This document shows, one piece after another, positions 9,701 through 19,128 of a stretch of DNA of 64,000 bases. The notes under the pieces are model-generated. The model saw only the letters and a list, made by a program, of their open reading frames with translations. It ran no database searches and had not been told where the DNA came from. The stretch covers positions 2,895,001 to 2,959,000 of the forward strand of contig NZ_AP012273.1 of NCBI RefSeq assembly GCF_000828615.1. Direction: 5' to 3'. The translations under genes and the position numbers were made by a program. The DNA comes from Thiolapillus brandeum. GTDB taxonomy: Bacteria; Pseudomonadota; Gammaproteobacteria; Chromatiales; Chromatiaceae. How positions within the stretch are numbered: position 1 is the first letter of the stretch; every line of letters begins with the position of its first letter.

Positions 9701-12700
9701 CTACGGTACCCAAACCTGTATCAAGGTCATCACCATCCGCATTGGCGCTGGGCTGACCATCCACTTCCGTATCCACGCAGCTTCCCAGATACATGGGGTT
9801 GCTTGCCGCCACACCATGTACGGCACCACCCGCTGCCTGAGTCACAGGGAAGGTGGAGGCTGCATCGCCAAAATCGCTGCCATTGATGACGACCTGATAG
9901 TCTTCAACCTCACCGTCTGGCGCACTTCCCCCCGTACTCAAACCACCCGTGGAACTGATCCTGAATCGGGCATAGGTATTACCGTTCACTGCGTCACAGG
10001 GAACTGTGACCTGCAATGTATTCACTCCGGCATTCAAGGCCTGGGACGAGAATATCTGCTCTCCCGCCTGGAAAGCCCCATCGCCATCAAAATCGACCCA
10101 GGCATCGAGCAGGGCGTTGCGGTTGGCAGTAACTGAAATACTATTGCTCTGACAGGCAAACAACTCATTGCTGCCATTCACCAGGCTTACACCGTCTTCA
10201 TCATCCGCGCAGACACCTACCGTGGTACTGCCCAGGTTCAAATCATCATCATTGGCGTTGGCGCCCGGCTGTCCATCGGTTTCGGTATCCACACAGGCAC
10301 CAAGCATCAGAGGATTACCAGGGTCCACCTGGTGACTGGGGCCGCCTGAAGCCAACGCAGTACCATAACTGTCCGGCAAATCACCCCAATCCTCACCAAG
10401 CACATCGAGGCGGTAATCTTCGACTTCGCCATCCGCAAGCGCACCGGTCGCGGCAATGGCGCCTGCGGCAGTGGTACAACGGAAACGCGAATACACGGGA
10501 CCGGGCGCCTGGCCGGCGGGAACCGTCAGATTCAATACCGTGGAAGCGCCAGCCGAAACAGCCACTGCATTGATCACCTGTTCAGCGGCTGCAAAATTGC
10601 CATCATGATCCCAGTCGATCCAGCCGCTGACATTACACCCTGCCGGTGATCCGGCACCCACGCTTACGGTGACATCCAGGGGAGCACCGGGCAACAGGGA
10701 GGTGCTCGAGAAACTCACACCATCCTCGTCTTCTCCTGCCGTGGCACAACTACCATGAGTAATACCAAACTGGGTGTTGTCATCCCTCTGCGCCTGGACA
10801 TCCTGGTACACACCGTTGTCGGCATCCACGCAGTCCCCAAGGAAGGGCGAAGCCGCGCCAAGCTGGTGACTCGCGCCCACGTCCAGGGCCGTCGTCTGGT
10901 ATTCCAGCGTTCCGCTGCCAGCCAGCACGTCCGGGTTGTCGCCATAATCATAGGCTGGCACAACAACACTCGTGGAAGTGAAACAGAAATCCACGCTCAG
11001 GTTGGTATTGTTATCTGAGTCTCCATCCGTTACGGGCTCGCCGTTTGGCGTCAGCGATACCGGCAGACTGCCCAGAACAGCCCCAATATAGGTACCATTG
11101 TCATCACCGTTGAAGTTGTCATCCGGATCCGGAGCCGGATCATTACCGGTACAGGTTTGCAGGCCGGCAAGGGCGCCACTACCGGAGAAATTGCTCAGAT
11201 CCACAACCACCAGATAATCGCCGCCATCCAGCGCCCCGAACTCATAACGGCCATCGAGGCCATTTGCGGTCACGGTAAAAGTTGCCCCGGCATATTCGTT
11301 GATGGAAGGAATGCCATCACCGTTGACATCCTTGTACAGACTCAGACGTACACCATTGATGCCCGTCTCACCACTCTGTGGTTCAAAAATGCCATCGTTG
11401 TCGGTTTCCAGCCACACCTGGTTACCCAACAGCAAACCTCCCGTGGGCAAGGTGATGCCAGCATCATGGCTGGGATCGTACTCACCGGCTGTCAGGGACA
11501 CGATCTGCCCATAACCTGTTGTCACGTTGGCATCGGAATCCACCGTGTCATCACCCCCCTGATTGGCCAGGGTGAATCCGCTGGCGGAAGCAGGAAGACT
11601 GAACTTGACGTAATACGGCACACCCGGTGCCAGACCATCGAAACGATAGTAACCGGGGAAGCCGTTGATATCATCGGCCGTGGCCTGAGTGGCCACCAGG
11701 GTATCACCCGCACCCGGGGTTCCATCTCCATTGTCCACGTACAGTTCTACGGTCACCCCATTGACGCCATCCATGGGTGCTTCGTTCTGAATACCGTCGC
11801 CGTTGTAGTCGAACCACACATAGTTACCCAGGGAAGCTGTTCCCGAGGGAACCAGCCCCGCATCGATAGTGGGGTTGTCTTCATTGACCGCCAGGGTCAC
11901 CAGCCCACTACAGGATGTCGCGGGATTGATGTTCGAATCCATTGCAGGATCGCCACCCATATTGGCGCTGGTAATGCTGTAGGTCGCAGGCGCATCCATA
12001 CAGACATAGTAATCCCCCGCGGATAAGCCGGGGAAGTTGTACCAGCCCGACTGCCCCCCGGGGCCCATGCTGGTCAAGGTGGTTCCCAATTGCACGTCAT
12101 CAAACGTACCCGGAACGCCGTCCATGCCTGGCGCATACAAGAACATCTGTACATCATTCAGGCCAGTGGGCCCGTCGTTCTGGATGCCATCACCGTTCGT
12201 ATCTATCCAGACAAAATCGCCCAGACTTGCCCCGGTGCAGGAACCCAGGTCGGTACCCACCTTGTTGGGTTCCGCGCCCAGGGGAGTGCCCAGATCCGTG
12301 CGATAGGCACGCCATGCGAAGGAATTGTAGGCAAATTCTCCCGGATTGATGCCCGCTGGCGCCATCATGTTGATGGTCATTTCCCGGGTGTCATAGGAGA
12401 CTGCTGGCGGCCCGGTGAACTCAAACTTCACAGAACGCACATCGGAAATCGGCGTTGGCGGCACGCTGGACCAGTTGGGCGCATCACAACTGGTCGTAGG
12501 CCCACCCACTTCACCGCGGCAGGGATTACCCGACGTACTGTAATAAACCGTCACGCCGGAAGGTGCTGCGATGGGAGACACCAGAGAAGGCGTCCACTGG
12601 GAACCCCGGGGCAGGGTATCCACCACCCCGGTGTCGCCCACGAATGGCAGAATATCGACCAGAACAAAGTCTTCCATGGGTACGGTGCCCACGTTGGTCA

Positions 12701-14810
12701 CATCGATCTTGTACTGGAAGGGCGCACCGGGAAGCTGGCCATCTGAAGTTGCCGTAAAGTTGGCATCACAACTGGCCTGCACCTTCTTGCTGGATACCAG
12801 CTGAGCCACTGCCTGGACATTCACGGTGCGGTTGCGCGTACATCGGCGATCTGCGGTACTACCATCACCATCCATGTCCAGTACATCCGCGATACTGGAT
12901 CCGGAACAGCGTTCGCCCAGAGGCGCGTTGTGTTGCATGCCAAAGGTATTGCCCAGACTACCCAGCGGTGCACCATTGCGCACCGTGGTGTCATAGCGGA
13001 TGTATGCATAGGTATTTCGCGGAAAATCACCGGCTGCCGTCCAGGTCCAGCGCAACAGGGTGCGACCGGTATTCTGATAGTTGTCGATCTGCTCGAAAAC
13101 ATCGGGCGCAGGCACGCCAGATGTTGCCGTGTCAAAAGTCTGGTTGCCCGCATAGATCAGGTCGACGGGCAACAGATCCGTAAGCACCAACTGATTCAGG
13201 GGCAGATCTGTGCTTGAATAAGAAGACAGGCCCGGACGCACACGCCAGTTGATGGTATCTCCGGCAAAATAGGGACCGCTATTGGTCATGTCGGTTTTGT
13301 CCGGAGAGAACCGCACATAAGGATCTGCAATATTGAAGTTGACGCAATCGTGCCGGGCAGGCAACGCCGTACCTGCGGGGTACTCGCTGAGCAGGTCAGC
13401 GCAGTTTTCCACATTGGCCCCCGCAACCACCGGGTTACCCGCGGCATCCGGATTGAATATTTTTGCATAGATCCTGGGGCGATTTCCCCAAGTCGCAGGC
13501 GCCATTCCCGGTGCGGCGGTGCCATACAACCAGCGCACCTTGGTGATGTTGACATTGGCCGGCAGGCTTGGGGCATTCAAGACGGTATTGGTCGCTGTAT
13601 CGGGAGAAGAACCCAACAGCTGCCAGGTGCCCACCTGATCAGAACGTTCGTATTCGACCCGCACACCCACGCCAGCCGCATAATCGGCAAGACCGTTGTA
13701 GCGTCCCGTTGCCACTCGGGTAACCGTCACCGCCACATTGGTGGGCAGGGTGTCTTCAATGATCATGTTGGACAGATCGACATTGCCGGCATTGCGCGGA
13801 TAAAAGTAGTAATAATATTCCTGGCCGTTGTCCGGTACGGTACTGATGGCAGGAGGAATCGGACCACCCTCAGACTTGTCGAAAGAGGGATCGGGATCAG
13901 GCACAAAAGTCACTACAGTATGCGTGGTTTCGCCGATACCAAAATCCTGGGGATTGACCTCGCCAAAGGGCACGCCATTGGCGGTAAAGCTGTTGGTGAC
14001 ACTGGAACCGGGGCTGAAATCTGTACTTTCGTAGCGCACTCTTACGGTAATGTCACGGTTTTGTCCTGCATTGACGCTCAGTCCAGTCCATTGGAGCTGA
14101 TAGGGAGATGCCAGCTTGGTGTTCACACAACCCGGCTCACAATCCGCCGCAGGTGTCGCGCCCAGGAAGACCGGCGTGTTGGTGGCATTGATATCCCCGA
14201 GAGGCAGGGTATCGACAACTGTGAGACTGGAAATATTCAGCTCACCGTTATTGAACACCCGCAGGCGGTACTGGGTCTCATGATCCAGATAGGAAGGATT
14301 GGTCAGGAGCGTCTTGCTCAGGACTGTACTCACATCCGCCACAGCCGTTACATCCACGGGGCCGGCACTGGTGGGGTTTCCCATGTTGGTGCTGGTAGCG
14401 GTGTTACTGGCAACAGTGCCATCCGGGGTAGTACCGATGGGGAAGCGCACATTGATCTGCAAATCCCCTGAGTTGCCTGCCGGCAGGGGGTCGATCATGT
14501 TGAAGGTGACTGTGCCATTGGAGCCTACGGCTGGCGCGGTGATGGAAGCCACGTCAGTGGTTCCCAGGGCGCTGACGAACACGACTTCAGGCGGCAGCAC
14601 GTCCTCAATCTTGCCGCCAACACAATCCCCCGATGTCAGACTGCAGCTATAATTGAGGATGTAGCTGAATGTCTGCCCCGTATGCTTGGTATTTCCCGGA
14701 TCAACATTGACAACGATCTTGGAATTGATCCCGGCTGATGCCGGACCAACTATCATTCCCAACATCAACACCAGCGCCAAACGAATACGAAACACTGAAA
14801 TAATCCTCAT
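6732..14810 (-). CDS. Giant secreted DUF11 / SdrD-B-like / GEVED repeat protein with C-terminal sorting-type tail
   Basis: The product is 2692 aa. I chose ATG 14810 because GGGGGGAG lies just upstream and a signal peptide (RLALVLMLGMIVGPASA) then follows directly. A longer frame from 14858 lacks this. Order of domains: DUF11-like Ig modules (about 30-850); three SdrD-B-like modules (about 860-1200) with WIDTNGDGIQND-type calcium loops; four GEVED modules (about 1280-1985), each opening DxGDxPD and ending DGEVEDY; five DUF11 repeats (about 1990-2660) sharing DLSLVKSV and TFTLTLTNxGP. It ends in a Pro-Ala-Val-Ser-x-Trp stretch, a hydrophobic helix and a basic tail (RIRRNN), close to the IPTL-CTERM / exosortase-like pattern. 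The role is probably surface display or adhesion. No enzyme domain was seen. Confidence 0.85.
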   Translation of the reverse strand: MRIISVFRIRLALVLMLGMIVGPASAGINSKIVVNVDPGNTKHTGQTFSYILNYSCSLTSGDCVGGKIEDVLPPEVVFVSALGTTDVASITAPAVGSNGTVTFNMIDPLPAGNSGDLQINVRFPIGTTPDGTVASNTATSTNMGNPTSAGPVDVTAVADVSTVLSKTLLTNPSYLDHETQYRLRVFNNGELNISSLTVVDTLPLGDINATNTPVFLGATPAADCEPGCVNTKLASPYQLQWTGLSVNAGQNRDITVRVRYESTDFSPGSSVTNSFTANGVPFGEVNPQDFGIGETTHTVVTFVPDPDPSFDKSEGGPIPPAISTVPDNGQEYYYYFYPRNAGNVDLSNMIIEDTLPTNVAVTVTRVATGRYNGLADYAAGVGVRVEYERSDQVGTWQLLGSSPDTATNTVLNAPSLPANVNITKVRWLYGTAAPGMAPATWGNRPRIYAKIFNPDAAGNPVVAGANVENCADLLSEYPAGTALPARHDCVNFNIADPYVRFSPDKTDMTNSGPYFAGDTINWRVRPGLSSYSSTDLPLNQLVLTDLLPVDLIYAGNQTFDTATSGVPAPDVFEQIDNYQNTGRTLLRWTWTAAGDFPRNTYAYIRYDTTVRNGAPLGSLGNTFGMQHNAPLGERCSGSSIADVLDMDGDGSTADRRCTRNRTVNVQAVAQLVSSKKVQASCDANFTATSDGQLPGAPFQYKIDVTNVGTVPMEDFVLVDILPFVGDTGVVDTLPRGSQWTPSLVSPIAAPSGVTVYYSTSGNPCRGEVGGPTTSCDAPNWSSVPPTPISDVRSVKFEFTGPPAVSYDTREMTINMMAPAGINPGEFAYNSFAWRAYRTDLGTPLGAEPNKVGTDLGSCTGASLGDFVWIDTNGDGIQNDGPTGLNDVQMFLYAPGMDGVPGTFDDVQLGTTLTSMGPGGQSGWYNFPGLSAGDYYVCMDAPATYSITSANMGGDPAMDSNINPATSCSGLVTLAVNEDNPTIDAGLVPSGTASLGNYVWFDYNGDGIQNEAPMDGVNGVTVELYVDNGDGTPGAGDTLVATQATADDINGFPGYYRFDGLAPGVPYYVKFSLPASASGFTLANQGGDDTVDSDANVTTGYGQIVSLTAGEYDPSHDAGITLPTGGLLLGNQVWLETDNDGIFEPQSGETGINGVRLSLYKDVNGDGIPSINEYAGATFTVTANGLDGRYEFGALDGGDYLVVVDLSNFSGSGALAGLQTCTGNDPAPDPDDNFNGDDNGTYIGAVLGSLPVSLTPNGEPVTDGDSDNNTNLSVDFCFTSTSVVVPAYDYGDNPDVLAGSGTLEYQTTALDVGASHQLGAASPFLGDCVDADNGVYQDVQAQRDDNTQFGITHGSCATAGEDEDGVSFSSTSLLPGAPLDVTVSVGAGSPAGCNVSGWIDWDHDGNFAAAEQVINAVAVSAGASTVLNLTVPAGQAPGPVYSRFRCTTAAGAIAATGALADGEVEDYRLDVLGEDWGDLPDSYGTALASGGPSHQVDPGNPLMLGACVDTETDGQPGANANDDDLNLGSTTVGVCADDEDGVSLVNGSNELFACQSNSISVTANRNALLDAWVDFDGDGAFQAGEQIFSSQALNAGVNTLQVTVPCDAVNGNTYARFRISSTGGLSTGGSAPDGEVEDYQVVINGSDFGDAASTFPVTQAAGGAVHGVAASNPMYLGSCVDTEVDGQPSANADGDDLDTGLGTVGTCSGNDDEDGVVFTGSIAACLDSSITVTANVAGVLDAWMDFDGDGSWTAAERIFNGQALNAGANNLSFNVPCTAVLGSEQLRFRFSSAGVSAPGGSSPDGEVEDYVATVMSTDFGDLPDGYGTLLASNGAVHVFDATSTLYLGSCVDGEQDGIPGATDTGDDNAAGSPVAGICSGTDDEDGVVFVQPWVAGNNTDVTVTASAAGVLDAWADFNGDGDFADAGERIASGVSVAAGANVLTVAVPGTAIPGNIHTRFRLSSAGVPEPTGVAPDGEVEDHLVSLILSTDLMLEKAVSLTTDVDGSGGYTLGDVVTFTLTLTNQGPNDATGVDVQDVIPDGYTNITNISGGGILTGGNTINWLGISLNNGAVLSLSFDATLTGTGNYTNIAQVMDADQDDPDSTPGNDDGDQSEDDEDNATPGVDPVIDLSLVKSVSLNTDADGSGSVTAGDTVTFTLALANAGPANATGVGVRDVVPSGFSGISAISNGGVLSGANIDWTGLSVAAGGSLNLTFNAVVGASGSYTNVAQVTAANEFDIDSTPNNDDGDQSEDDESSVVLNVGATIDLQLQKSISNMTPQVGDVVTFTLLLSNTGLDTATGVSVEDVVPAGYGNITNISSGGVLAGSSITWSGMTVAVGTPVTLTFDATVLPNGPYRNTAQVTAANEFDIDSNPNNDDGDQSEDDEDFAEPNVQQVIDLSLVKSVVLSIDADGSGDYTPGDTVHFSIDVNNAGPNAATGVAVMDVVPSGFSGISNISNGGTLSGATITWTGLSVAVNGTLTLGFDAVVELSGDHTNVAEVVGADQTDSDSTPGNGDPSEDDQDDAGLTPSDVIDLSLIKTVSGGPIYAVGDVVTFTLTVSNAGPSTATGVEVTDPVPVGFHDIGGISNSGVLNGNTIVWSGLSIPAGSSLALTFQATVASGPHNNIAEVTGANEFDPDSTPGNNDPGEDDLGSVDLSLEPPEPVPAVSVWMLMLMSLLLGLMGTVKRIRRNN

Positions 14811-15186
14811 AAATCTCCCCCCAAGAGACCGGTAAAGCAACCATAAAATCAACAACAACCGCCTTGTTCTGGATTAAAACACCCAGAACACTAAAGTGTG
14901 GCAATCCGGCCACCCAAAGACATCGGAAAAACGAGTATTAAAAATGCAACTGACGTTGGAAGCCCAGCCTTGTCAGGCAAAACACGAACGCCAACACCAG
15001 TGTTATTCCTGCTGAATGATATCGTCAACACTAAGAAAACTAGCTGATGAACCCACTTTAAGTCAAATCATTACAGGGAAAAACAAGGGAAACACCCAAT
15101 AAAGCCCCAGCTGATACCCATTGCCTACCCATTCAAGAAAACTCCAATTGAATCCTGAATGTCTCCAATCACAAGAAAGGCGCTGT
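14811..15186. other. Intergenic region upstream of the giant DUF11 gene
   Basis: About 375 bases without a convincing gene. It is AT-richer than its neighbours and must hold the promoter and leader of the giant secreted protein gene on the minus strand. The strong GGGGGGAG ribosome site lies at its left edge. No operator could be assigned. Confidence 0.5.
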
Positions 15187-15262
15187 CCGGTCATTGAAAA
15201 TAGCCACACACCCCTGTGCGGTGATCAAACTGCCGAACAACAGCGTTTCTCAACAGCCGACC
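15187..15262. repeat. Intergenic repeat, TTGAAAAA family (right half only)
   Basis: GGTCATTGAAAATAGCC, then CACACCCCTGTGCGG (hairpin), then TTTCTCAACAGCC match the right half of the copy at 15710-15870 with scattered changes. It sits just downstream of the bactofilin gene's stop codon. Confidence 0.65.
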
Positions 15263-15282
15263 AAATCCTTGCCGGGTGGATA

Positions 15283-15696
15283 CTATGCGCTATCGGGCGA
15301 ATCTCCTTCGTTATCCGCCCGGGAGCATTTTTGGCTGATGTCATCGTTGTGAACCAGTTGCCCGTTGACCTGGGCGCCCATGGCCATTTCCAACAGCGCA
15401 TAGTGCACCGTCCCACTCACTTTGGCGCCCGCAGCCAGTTCCACCCGGTTACAGGCGAACACATCACCAATAATGGCGCCATCGAGGACCAGATTTTCCA
15501 CTTTCACATCCCCTTCCACACGTCCACCCTGGCTGATTACCAGGGTGGAGCTGGTGTCCGGAAGTCCGGTCACGTTTCCCCTGACGATACCGTCCACATG
15601 CATGCCGGAAGAAAAGCTGACATCCCCATTGATCTCAGTATCCGCACCCACCACCGTAGCAATAGGAGGCAACTTGAGCTTCTTTACTTTTGCCAT
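15283..15696 (-). CDS. Bactofilin (polymer-forming cytoskeletal protein)
   Basis: The product is 137 aa. Bactofilins self-assemble into filaments without nucleotides and act in shape, wall enzyme placement or polar organisation. The beta-helix core with regularly spaced Gly and hydrophobic residues is visible from TEINGDVSFSSGMHVDG through RVEGDVKVENLVLDGAIIGDV to GAKVSGTVHYALLEM. Each turn is about 17-18 residues. The short tail is polar and acidic (about 118-137). In many gammaproteobacteria bactofilin genes lie next to M23 peptidase genes, and an M23/anmK pair is present earlier in this window. It is followed upstream by a 161-base repeat and the DUF6776 gene in the same direction. Confidence 0.88.
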   Translation of the reverse strand: MAKVKKLKLPPIATVVGADTEINGDVSFSSGMHVDGIVRGNVTGLPDTSSTLVISQGGRVEGDVKVENLVLDGAIIGDVFACNRVELAAGAKVSGTVHYALLEMAMGAQVNGQLVHNDDISQKCSRADNEGDSPDSA

Positions 15697-15709
15697 ATCA
15701 TTTCTCTAT

Positions 15710-15870
15710 CAGGATGTTGAAAAAGCCCTTCCGTGGTCTTTTTCAACTCGGAAAGACAAAAATGCGATTTTTTCTTTCCTCCATTTTCAATGACTTACGG
15801 TCATTGAAAATGGCCGCACTTCCCTGTGCGGCGATTAGGCTGCCGAAAAACGGTGTTTTTCAACAGCCTG
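15710..15870. repeat. MITE-like intergenic repeat, full-length copy
   Basis: 161 bases with terminal inverted repeats: the left end CAGGATGTTGAAAAAG and the complement of the right end, CAGGCTGTTGAAAAAC, agree at 14 of 16 positions. Inside are two further hairpins, including GGCCGCAC...GTGCGGC. It fills the whole gap between the stop of the DUF6776 gene and the bactofilin gene leader. It has no coding content. Confidence 0.7.
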
Positions 15871-16650
15871 TTATTCGTGGATATCAGACATTTCAGGCCT
15901 GGAGGACAGCAGGTAATCATTCCATGAAAAATGTCTGCTCATTTTTTTCAACTCCTTATTGCGCGGCAGAAACTCGATGAGCAGTTTCTCCGGTTTGAAA
16001 TCTTCGGGCAGGATAATCTCACCAGCGACGTCCTGGTAGTTGGAGAATTCCAGTTTGAGCACTTTCTCTCCATCCTCAGAAAATTCTGACCGATCCAGAC
16101 GCTTGCGTTTTCCCTTGAGCTTGCCCGATATCTTCATCAGCAACTTGCCTTTGGTCACATCCACCTTCTCCAGCACCTGGACCAGGGAAAAGGCATAGTG
16201 ATAGTGGCCCGCTTCATCCAGTTGCCTGAGTACCAGGTTCCTGACATACAAAGAACCGTTATCGTCGGATATCAGGCTGCGCAACATCTTCACATCGGAC
16301 TTTAATGAAGCATTCTCCTTTTCGATGCCGACCAACTGCTCCTGCAACGCACGGCTTGCGTCCACCTCTATTTCCGCCTGTCGTCGATACCGCACTGCTT
16401 CAGCATGTGCCTCCTTCAAGGCCGCTTCGCTGTGATCAAGCGCGTGGGTCAAACGAGCCAGCTCCCGGCTGGCTTGCGCCTCATTGAATCCCCCCTGCCT
16501 GACTCCAAAGCTATAGGCCTGCCAGGCAATGCCAGCCAGAAGCGCCAGCAGCAGAAATATCTGCCAGTGGGAACGGCGATCATGCTGATGCACGATACGT
16601 GGCGATTTCACCCGCTTGGGCTTTACCCTGGTCGAGGAAACCGGCTTCAA
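15871..16650 (-). CDS. DUF6776 family membrane-anchored coiled-coil protein
   Basis: The product is 259 aa and its function is unknown. A basic N-terminus (1-28, many Lys/Arg) precedes one transmembrane helix ([20 protein letters not shown], about 29-48). A long coiled coil follows (about 55-130, [20 protein letters not shown] onward), then a C-terminal beta-rich domain (about 135-250) with [10 protein letters not shown]-like strands. The layout matches DUF6776 proteins of gammaproteobacteria. The start codon is TTG, giving a TTGA overlap with the argC stop, so translation is probably coupled to argC. Position beside bactofilin suggests a link to the cell envelope, but this is inference. Confidence 0.75.
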   Translation of the reverse strand: MKPVSSTRVKPKRVKSPRIVHQHDRRSHWQIFLLLALLAGIAWQAYSFGVRQGGFNEAQASRELARLTHALDHSEAALKEAHAEAVRYRRQAEIEVDASRALQEQLVGIEKENASLKSDVKMLRSLISDDNGSLYVRNLVLRQLDEAGHYHYAFSLVQVLEKVDVTKGKLLMKISGKLKGKRKRLDRSEFSEDGEKVLKLEFSNYQDVAGEIILPEDFKPEKLLIEFLPRNKELKKMSRHFSWNDYLLSSRPEMSDIHE

Positions 16651-17675
16651 GGCAACAGGCCCACCAGATCCAAGCCCTGGCGTTCATCCAGGCCGAACAT
16701 GAGATTCATGTTCTGCACGGCCTGGCCGGCAGCCCCCTTGACCAGGTTGTCGATGACAGAAAGCACGACCACCATATCGCCATCCCCGGGGCGATGCAGG
16801 GCAATGCGGCAGACATTGCCGCCACGCACGGAGCGTGTTTCCGGATGGGATCCCGGCGGCATCACATCCACAAAGGGTTCATCCGCATAGGTCTCTTCAT
16901 AGAGAGCCTGCAGATCGACACCATCTTGGGTTCTGGCATACAAGGTTGCATGGATGCCACGGATCATGGGCAACAGGTGCGGTACGAAAGTCAGGCTGAC
17001 ATCCTGTCCGAGGGCGCGGGCCAGGTTCTGGCTGATCTCCGGCTGATGCCTGTGGCCAGCCACAGCATAGGCTTTGAAACTTTCACCAGTCTCTGCCATG
17101 AGCATGGCAGAGTTGGCACCACGCCCGGCGCCACTGACACCGGATTTGCAGTCCGCCACCAGTGCATCGAGATCAGCAACTCCGGTTTTGAGCAATGGAA
17201 GGAAACCCAGGGTTACCGCTGTAGGATAGCAGCCGGGGTTGGCCACCAGGCGCGCATCACGGATCTGCTCCCGGAACAGTTCCGGCAACCCGTATACGGC
17301 CTCCGGCACCAGTTCCGGGCAGGCGTGTTCCATGCCGTACCACTGCTGCCAGATCTGCAGATCCTGGATACGGAAATCCGCCGCCAGATCAATCACCTTT
17401 ACCCCGGCCGCCAGCAGCGCCGGGGCCTGCTTCATGGCAATGCCGTTGGGCGTGGCAAAGAACACCAGGTCACACTGCTTCAGCGCCTCTTCATCGGGCT
17501 CGGTGAAACACAGATCGGTATAGCCACGCAAATTGGGATACATGTCCGCCACCCGGTTCCCCGCCTCGGAGCGGGAAGTAATCACCGTCAGCTCCACGCA
17601 GGAATGGCGCACCAGCAGCCGCAACAGCTCCACGCCGGTATATCCGGTGCCTCCAACAATGCCGATCTTGACCAT
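16647..17675 (-). CDS. argC: N-acetyl-gamma-glutamyl-phosphate reductase
   Basis: The product is 342 aa, the usual ArgC length. It performs the NADPH-dependent reduction of N-acetylglutamyl phosphate to the semialdehyde, the third step of arginine synthesis. The Rossmann motif [17 protein letters not shown] is at the N-terminus and the catalytic cysteine sits in [10 protein letters not shown] at about residue 150. The later HRHQPEI segment carries the conserved histidine. The ATG at 17675 is the right start because the dinucleotide fold begins at residue 2. The frame stays open further upstream but adds unrelated sequence. The stop overlaps the TTG start of the DUF6776 gene. Confidence 0.95.
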   Translation of the reverse strand: MVKIGIVGGTGYTGVELLRLLVRHSCVELTVITSRSEAGNRVADMYPNLRGYTDLCFTEPDEEALKQCDLVFFATPNGIAMKQAPALLAAGVKVIDLAADFRIQDLQIWQQWYGMEHACPELVPEAVYGLPELFREQIRDARLVANPGCYPTAVTLGFLPLLKTGVADLDALVADCKSGVSGAGRGANSAMLMAETGESFKAYAVAGHRHQPEISQNLARALGQDVSLTFVPHLLPMIRGIHATLYARTQDGVDLQALYEETYADEPFVDVMPPGSHPETRSVRGGNVCRIALHRPGDGDMVVVLSVIDNLVKGAAGQAVQNMNLMFGLDERQGLDLVGLLP

Positions 17676-17749
17676 TCTTCTTCCAATTGATCCAGGGAAA
17701 GGGCATATTCTACAACATGTCGCTTCGCACATACTGAACAAACCAACCC

Positions 17750-18394
17750 ATGGAGTCACAAACCATACAATCCATTGCCCTGATGCTGGGTGCCGGCTGG
17801 GCATCAGGAATCAACCTGTATGCCGCCATGCTCGTAATGGGATGGATGGGCATCAGTGGCCAGGTGCAGCTCCCACCCGGGCTGGAAATCCTCACTCACC
17901 CCATGGTCATGGGCGCCGCGGGATTGATGTTCCTGGTGGAGTTCTTCGCGGACAAGATCCCCGGCGTGGACAGTCTCTGGGATGCGCTACACACCTTTAT
18001 CCGCATTCCCGCCGGAGCGCTCATGGCGGCAGCCGCCGCCCAGGGGCTGGATATGGGCGCAGCCGGAGAGCTGGCGGGCCTGATTCTCGGGGGCAGTCTG
18101 GCCACCACCAGTCATGTGAGCAAAGCCAGCACCCGGGCCCTGATCAACACATCGCCGGAGCCTGTTACCAACTGGACCGCTTCCGTCGGCGAAGATGTTG
18201 CTGTAGTGGGTGGGCTTTGGACGGCCCTGCACCATCCCTGGGTGTTTGTACTGCTGCTGATACTATTTATACTGTTGGCCGCCTGGCTGCTGCCGAAAAT
18301 ATGGCGGCTGCTGAAGTCCGCTGGCACAACCCTGTTCAGCTGGTTCAGAAAACCGGAACCGGAAACAGATACCACCAAACCCTCCGGAGAATAG
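17750..18394 (+). CDS. DUF4126 family membrane protein
   Basis: The product is 214 aa and its function is unknown. Several hydrophobic segments are visible: [54 protein letters not shown] and the strongly hydrophobic [17 protein letters not shown] near residue 170. GINLYA and [14 protein letters not shown] are typical of the DUF4126 family. The last 20 residues are polar. It is 3 bases upstream of the hemJ-like gene, so the two form an operon divergent from argC. Confidence 0.8.
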   Translation: MESQTIQSIALMLGAGWASGINLYAAMLVMGWMGISGQVQLPPGLEILTHPMVMGAAGLMFLVEFFADKIPGVDSLWDALHTFIRIPAGALMAAAAAQGLDMGAAGELAGLILGGSLATTSHVSKASTRALINTSPEPVTNWTASVGEDVAVVGGLWTALHHPWVFVLLLILFILLAAWLLPKIWRLLKSAGTTLFSWFRKPEPETDTTKPSGE

Positions 18395-18397
18395 CCC

Positions 18398-18832
18398 ATG
18401 TCCCCATGGCCCTGGCTAAAAGCCCTACACCTTATATTCATGATCAGCTGGTTTGCCGGCTTGTTCTATCTGCCCCGCCTGTTCGTTCATCATGCCATGT
18501 CCCAGGACAACCCCACTTTGGACGCCAAATTCAAGGAGATGGAACGCAAACTCTACTATTTTGTTACCCCATGGATGATTCTCACCCTGGTATTTGGCAC
18601 CTGGATGTTGATTGCCGGCGCCTGGGAGGCCTACAGCAGCATGAAATGGCTGCATGTCAAGTTGCTGCTGGTGGCCATCCTGGTGGGCTATCATTTCTGG
18701 TGTGGAAAGCTGATGTGGGATTTTCGTGGCGGCAAAAACCGTCACAGTCACCAGTGGTATCGCTGGTTCAACGAGTTTCCCCTGGTGCTGTTGGTAGCCA
18801 TCGTGTTGTTGGCAGTGTTCAAACCGTTTTGA
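18398..18832 (+). CDS. hemJ: HemJ-like protoporphyrinogen oxidase (CopD/UPF0093 family membrane protein)
   Basis: The product is 144 aa with four predicted transmembrane helices. HemJ oxidises protoporphyrinogen IX to protoporphyrin IX in the inner membrane in bacteria lacking HemG/HemY. The family hallmark near the N-terminus, LKALHLIFMISWFAGLFYLP with a conserved His, is present, as is the WLHVKLLLV segment with His and Lys. RWFNEFPLVLLVAIVLLAVF closes the protein. It lies 3 bases after the DUF4126 gene. Heme synthesis also features at 32.7 kb (hemE), but the two loci are separate. Confidence 0.85.
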   Translation: MSPWPWLKALHLIFMISWFAGLFYLPRLFVHHAMSQDNPTLDAKFKEMERKLYYFVTPWMILTLVFGTWMLIAGAWEAYSSMKWLHVKLLLVAILVGYHFWCGKLMWDFRGGKNRHSHQWYRWFNEFPLVLLVAIVLLAVFKPF

Positions 18833-18846
18833 CCAGCGAAAATTCT

Positions 18847-19072
18847 CAGGCGGTTGAAAAACAGCCCGATTCTAAGAAAACCACCTTCAGATATGGAATA
18901 GTAAGTGAATGCACTACTCGTCATGAGGGTTGTGCCTGGAGATGGGTTTGTCCGGAATATGGAAAATCGTCCTAAGATTACCGGGAGTTCCTGTTTGGCC
19001 TGCAAAAGACTCATCAAATTTCATTCCCGGGAGGCGATGGCGGGAAAATCAATGCCTTTTTCAACAGCCTTG
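18847..19072. repeat. MITE-like intergenic repeat (226 bases)
   Basis: The left end CAGGCGGTTGAAAAA and the complement of the right end, CAAGGCTGTTGAAAAA, form imperfect terminal inverted repeats. They resemble those of the element at 15710-15870, but the interior differs. The left 55 bases reappear in inverted orientation at 21695-21748. It lies between hemJ and gltS and holds no credible gene. Confidence 0.6.
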
Positions 19073-19128
19073 TTAAGATGGTGCTTTTCCTGGCCTCTGC
19101 AATCCAAGACAACCGACTCGAGTTCCTG

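Noticed and set aside
8868-12746. Several long plus-strand frames across the giant DUF11/GEVED gene
   Set aside because: They are antisense shadows of a repetitive minus-strand gene and show low-complexity repeats of the same period. No start signals or known domains.
16599-17690. 363-codon plus-strand frame opposite argC
   Set aside because: ArgC on the minus strand has complete motifs. The plus frame is its shadow.
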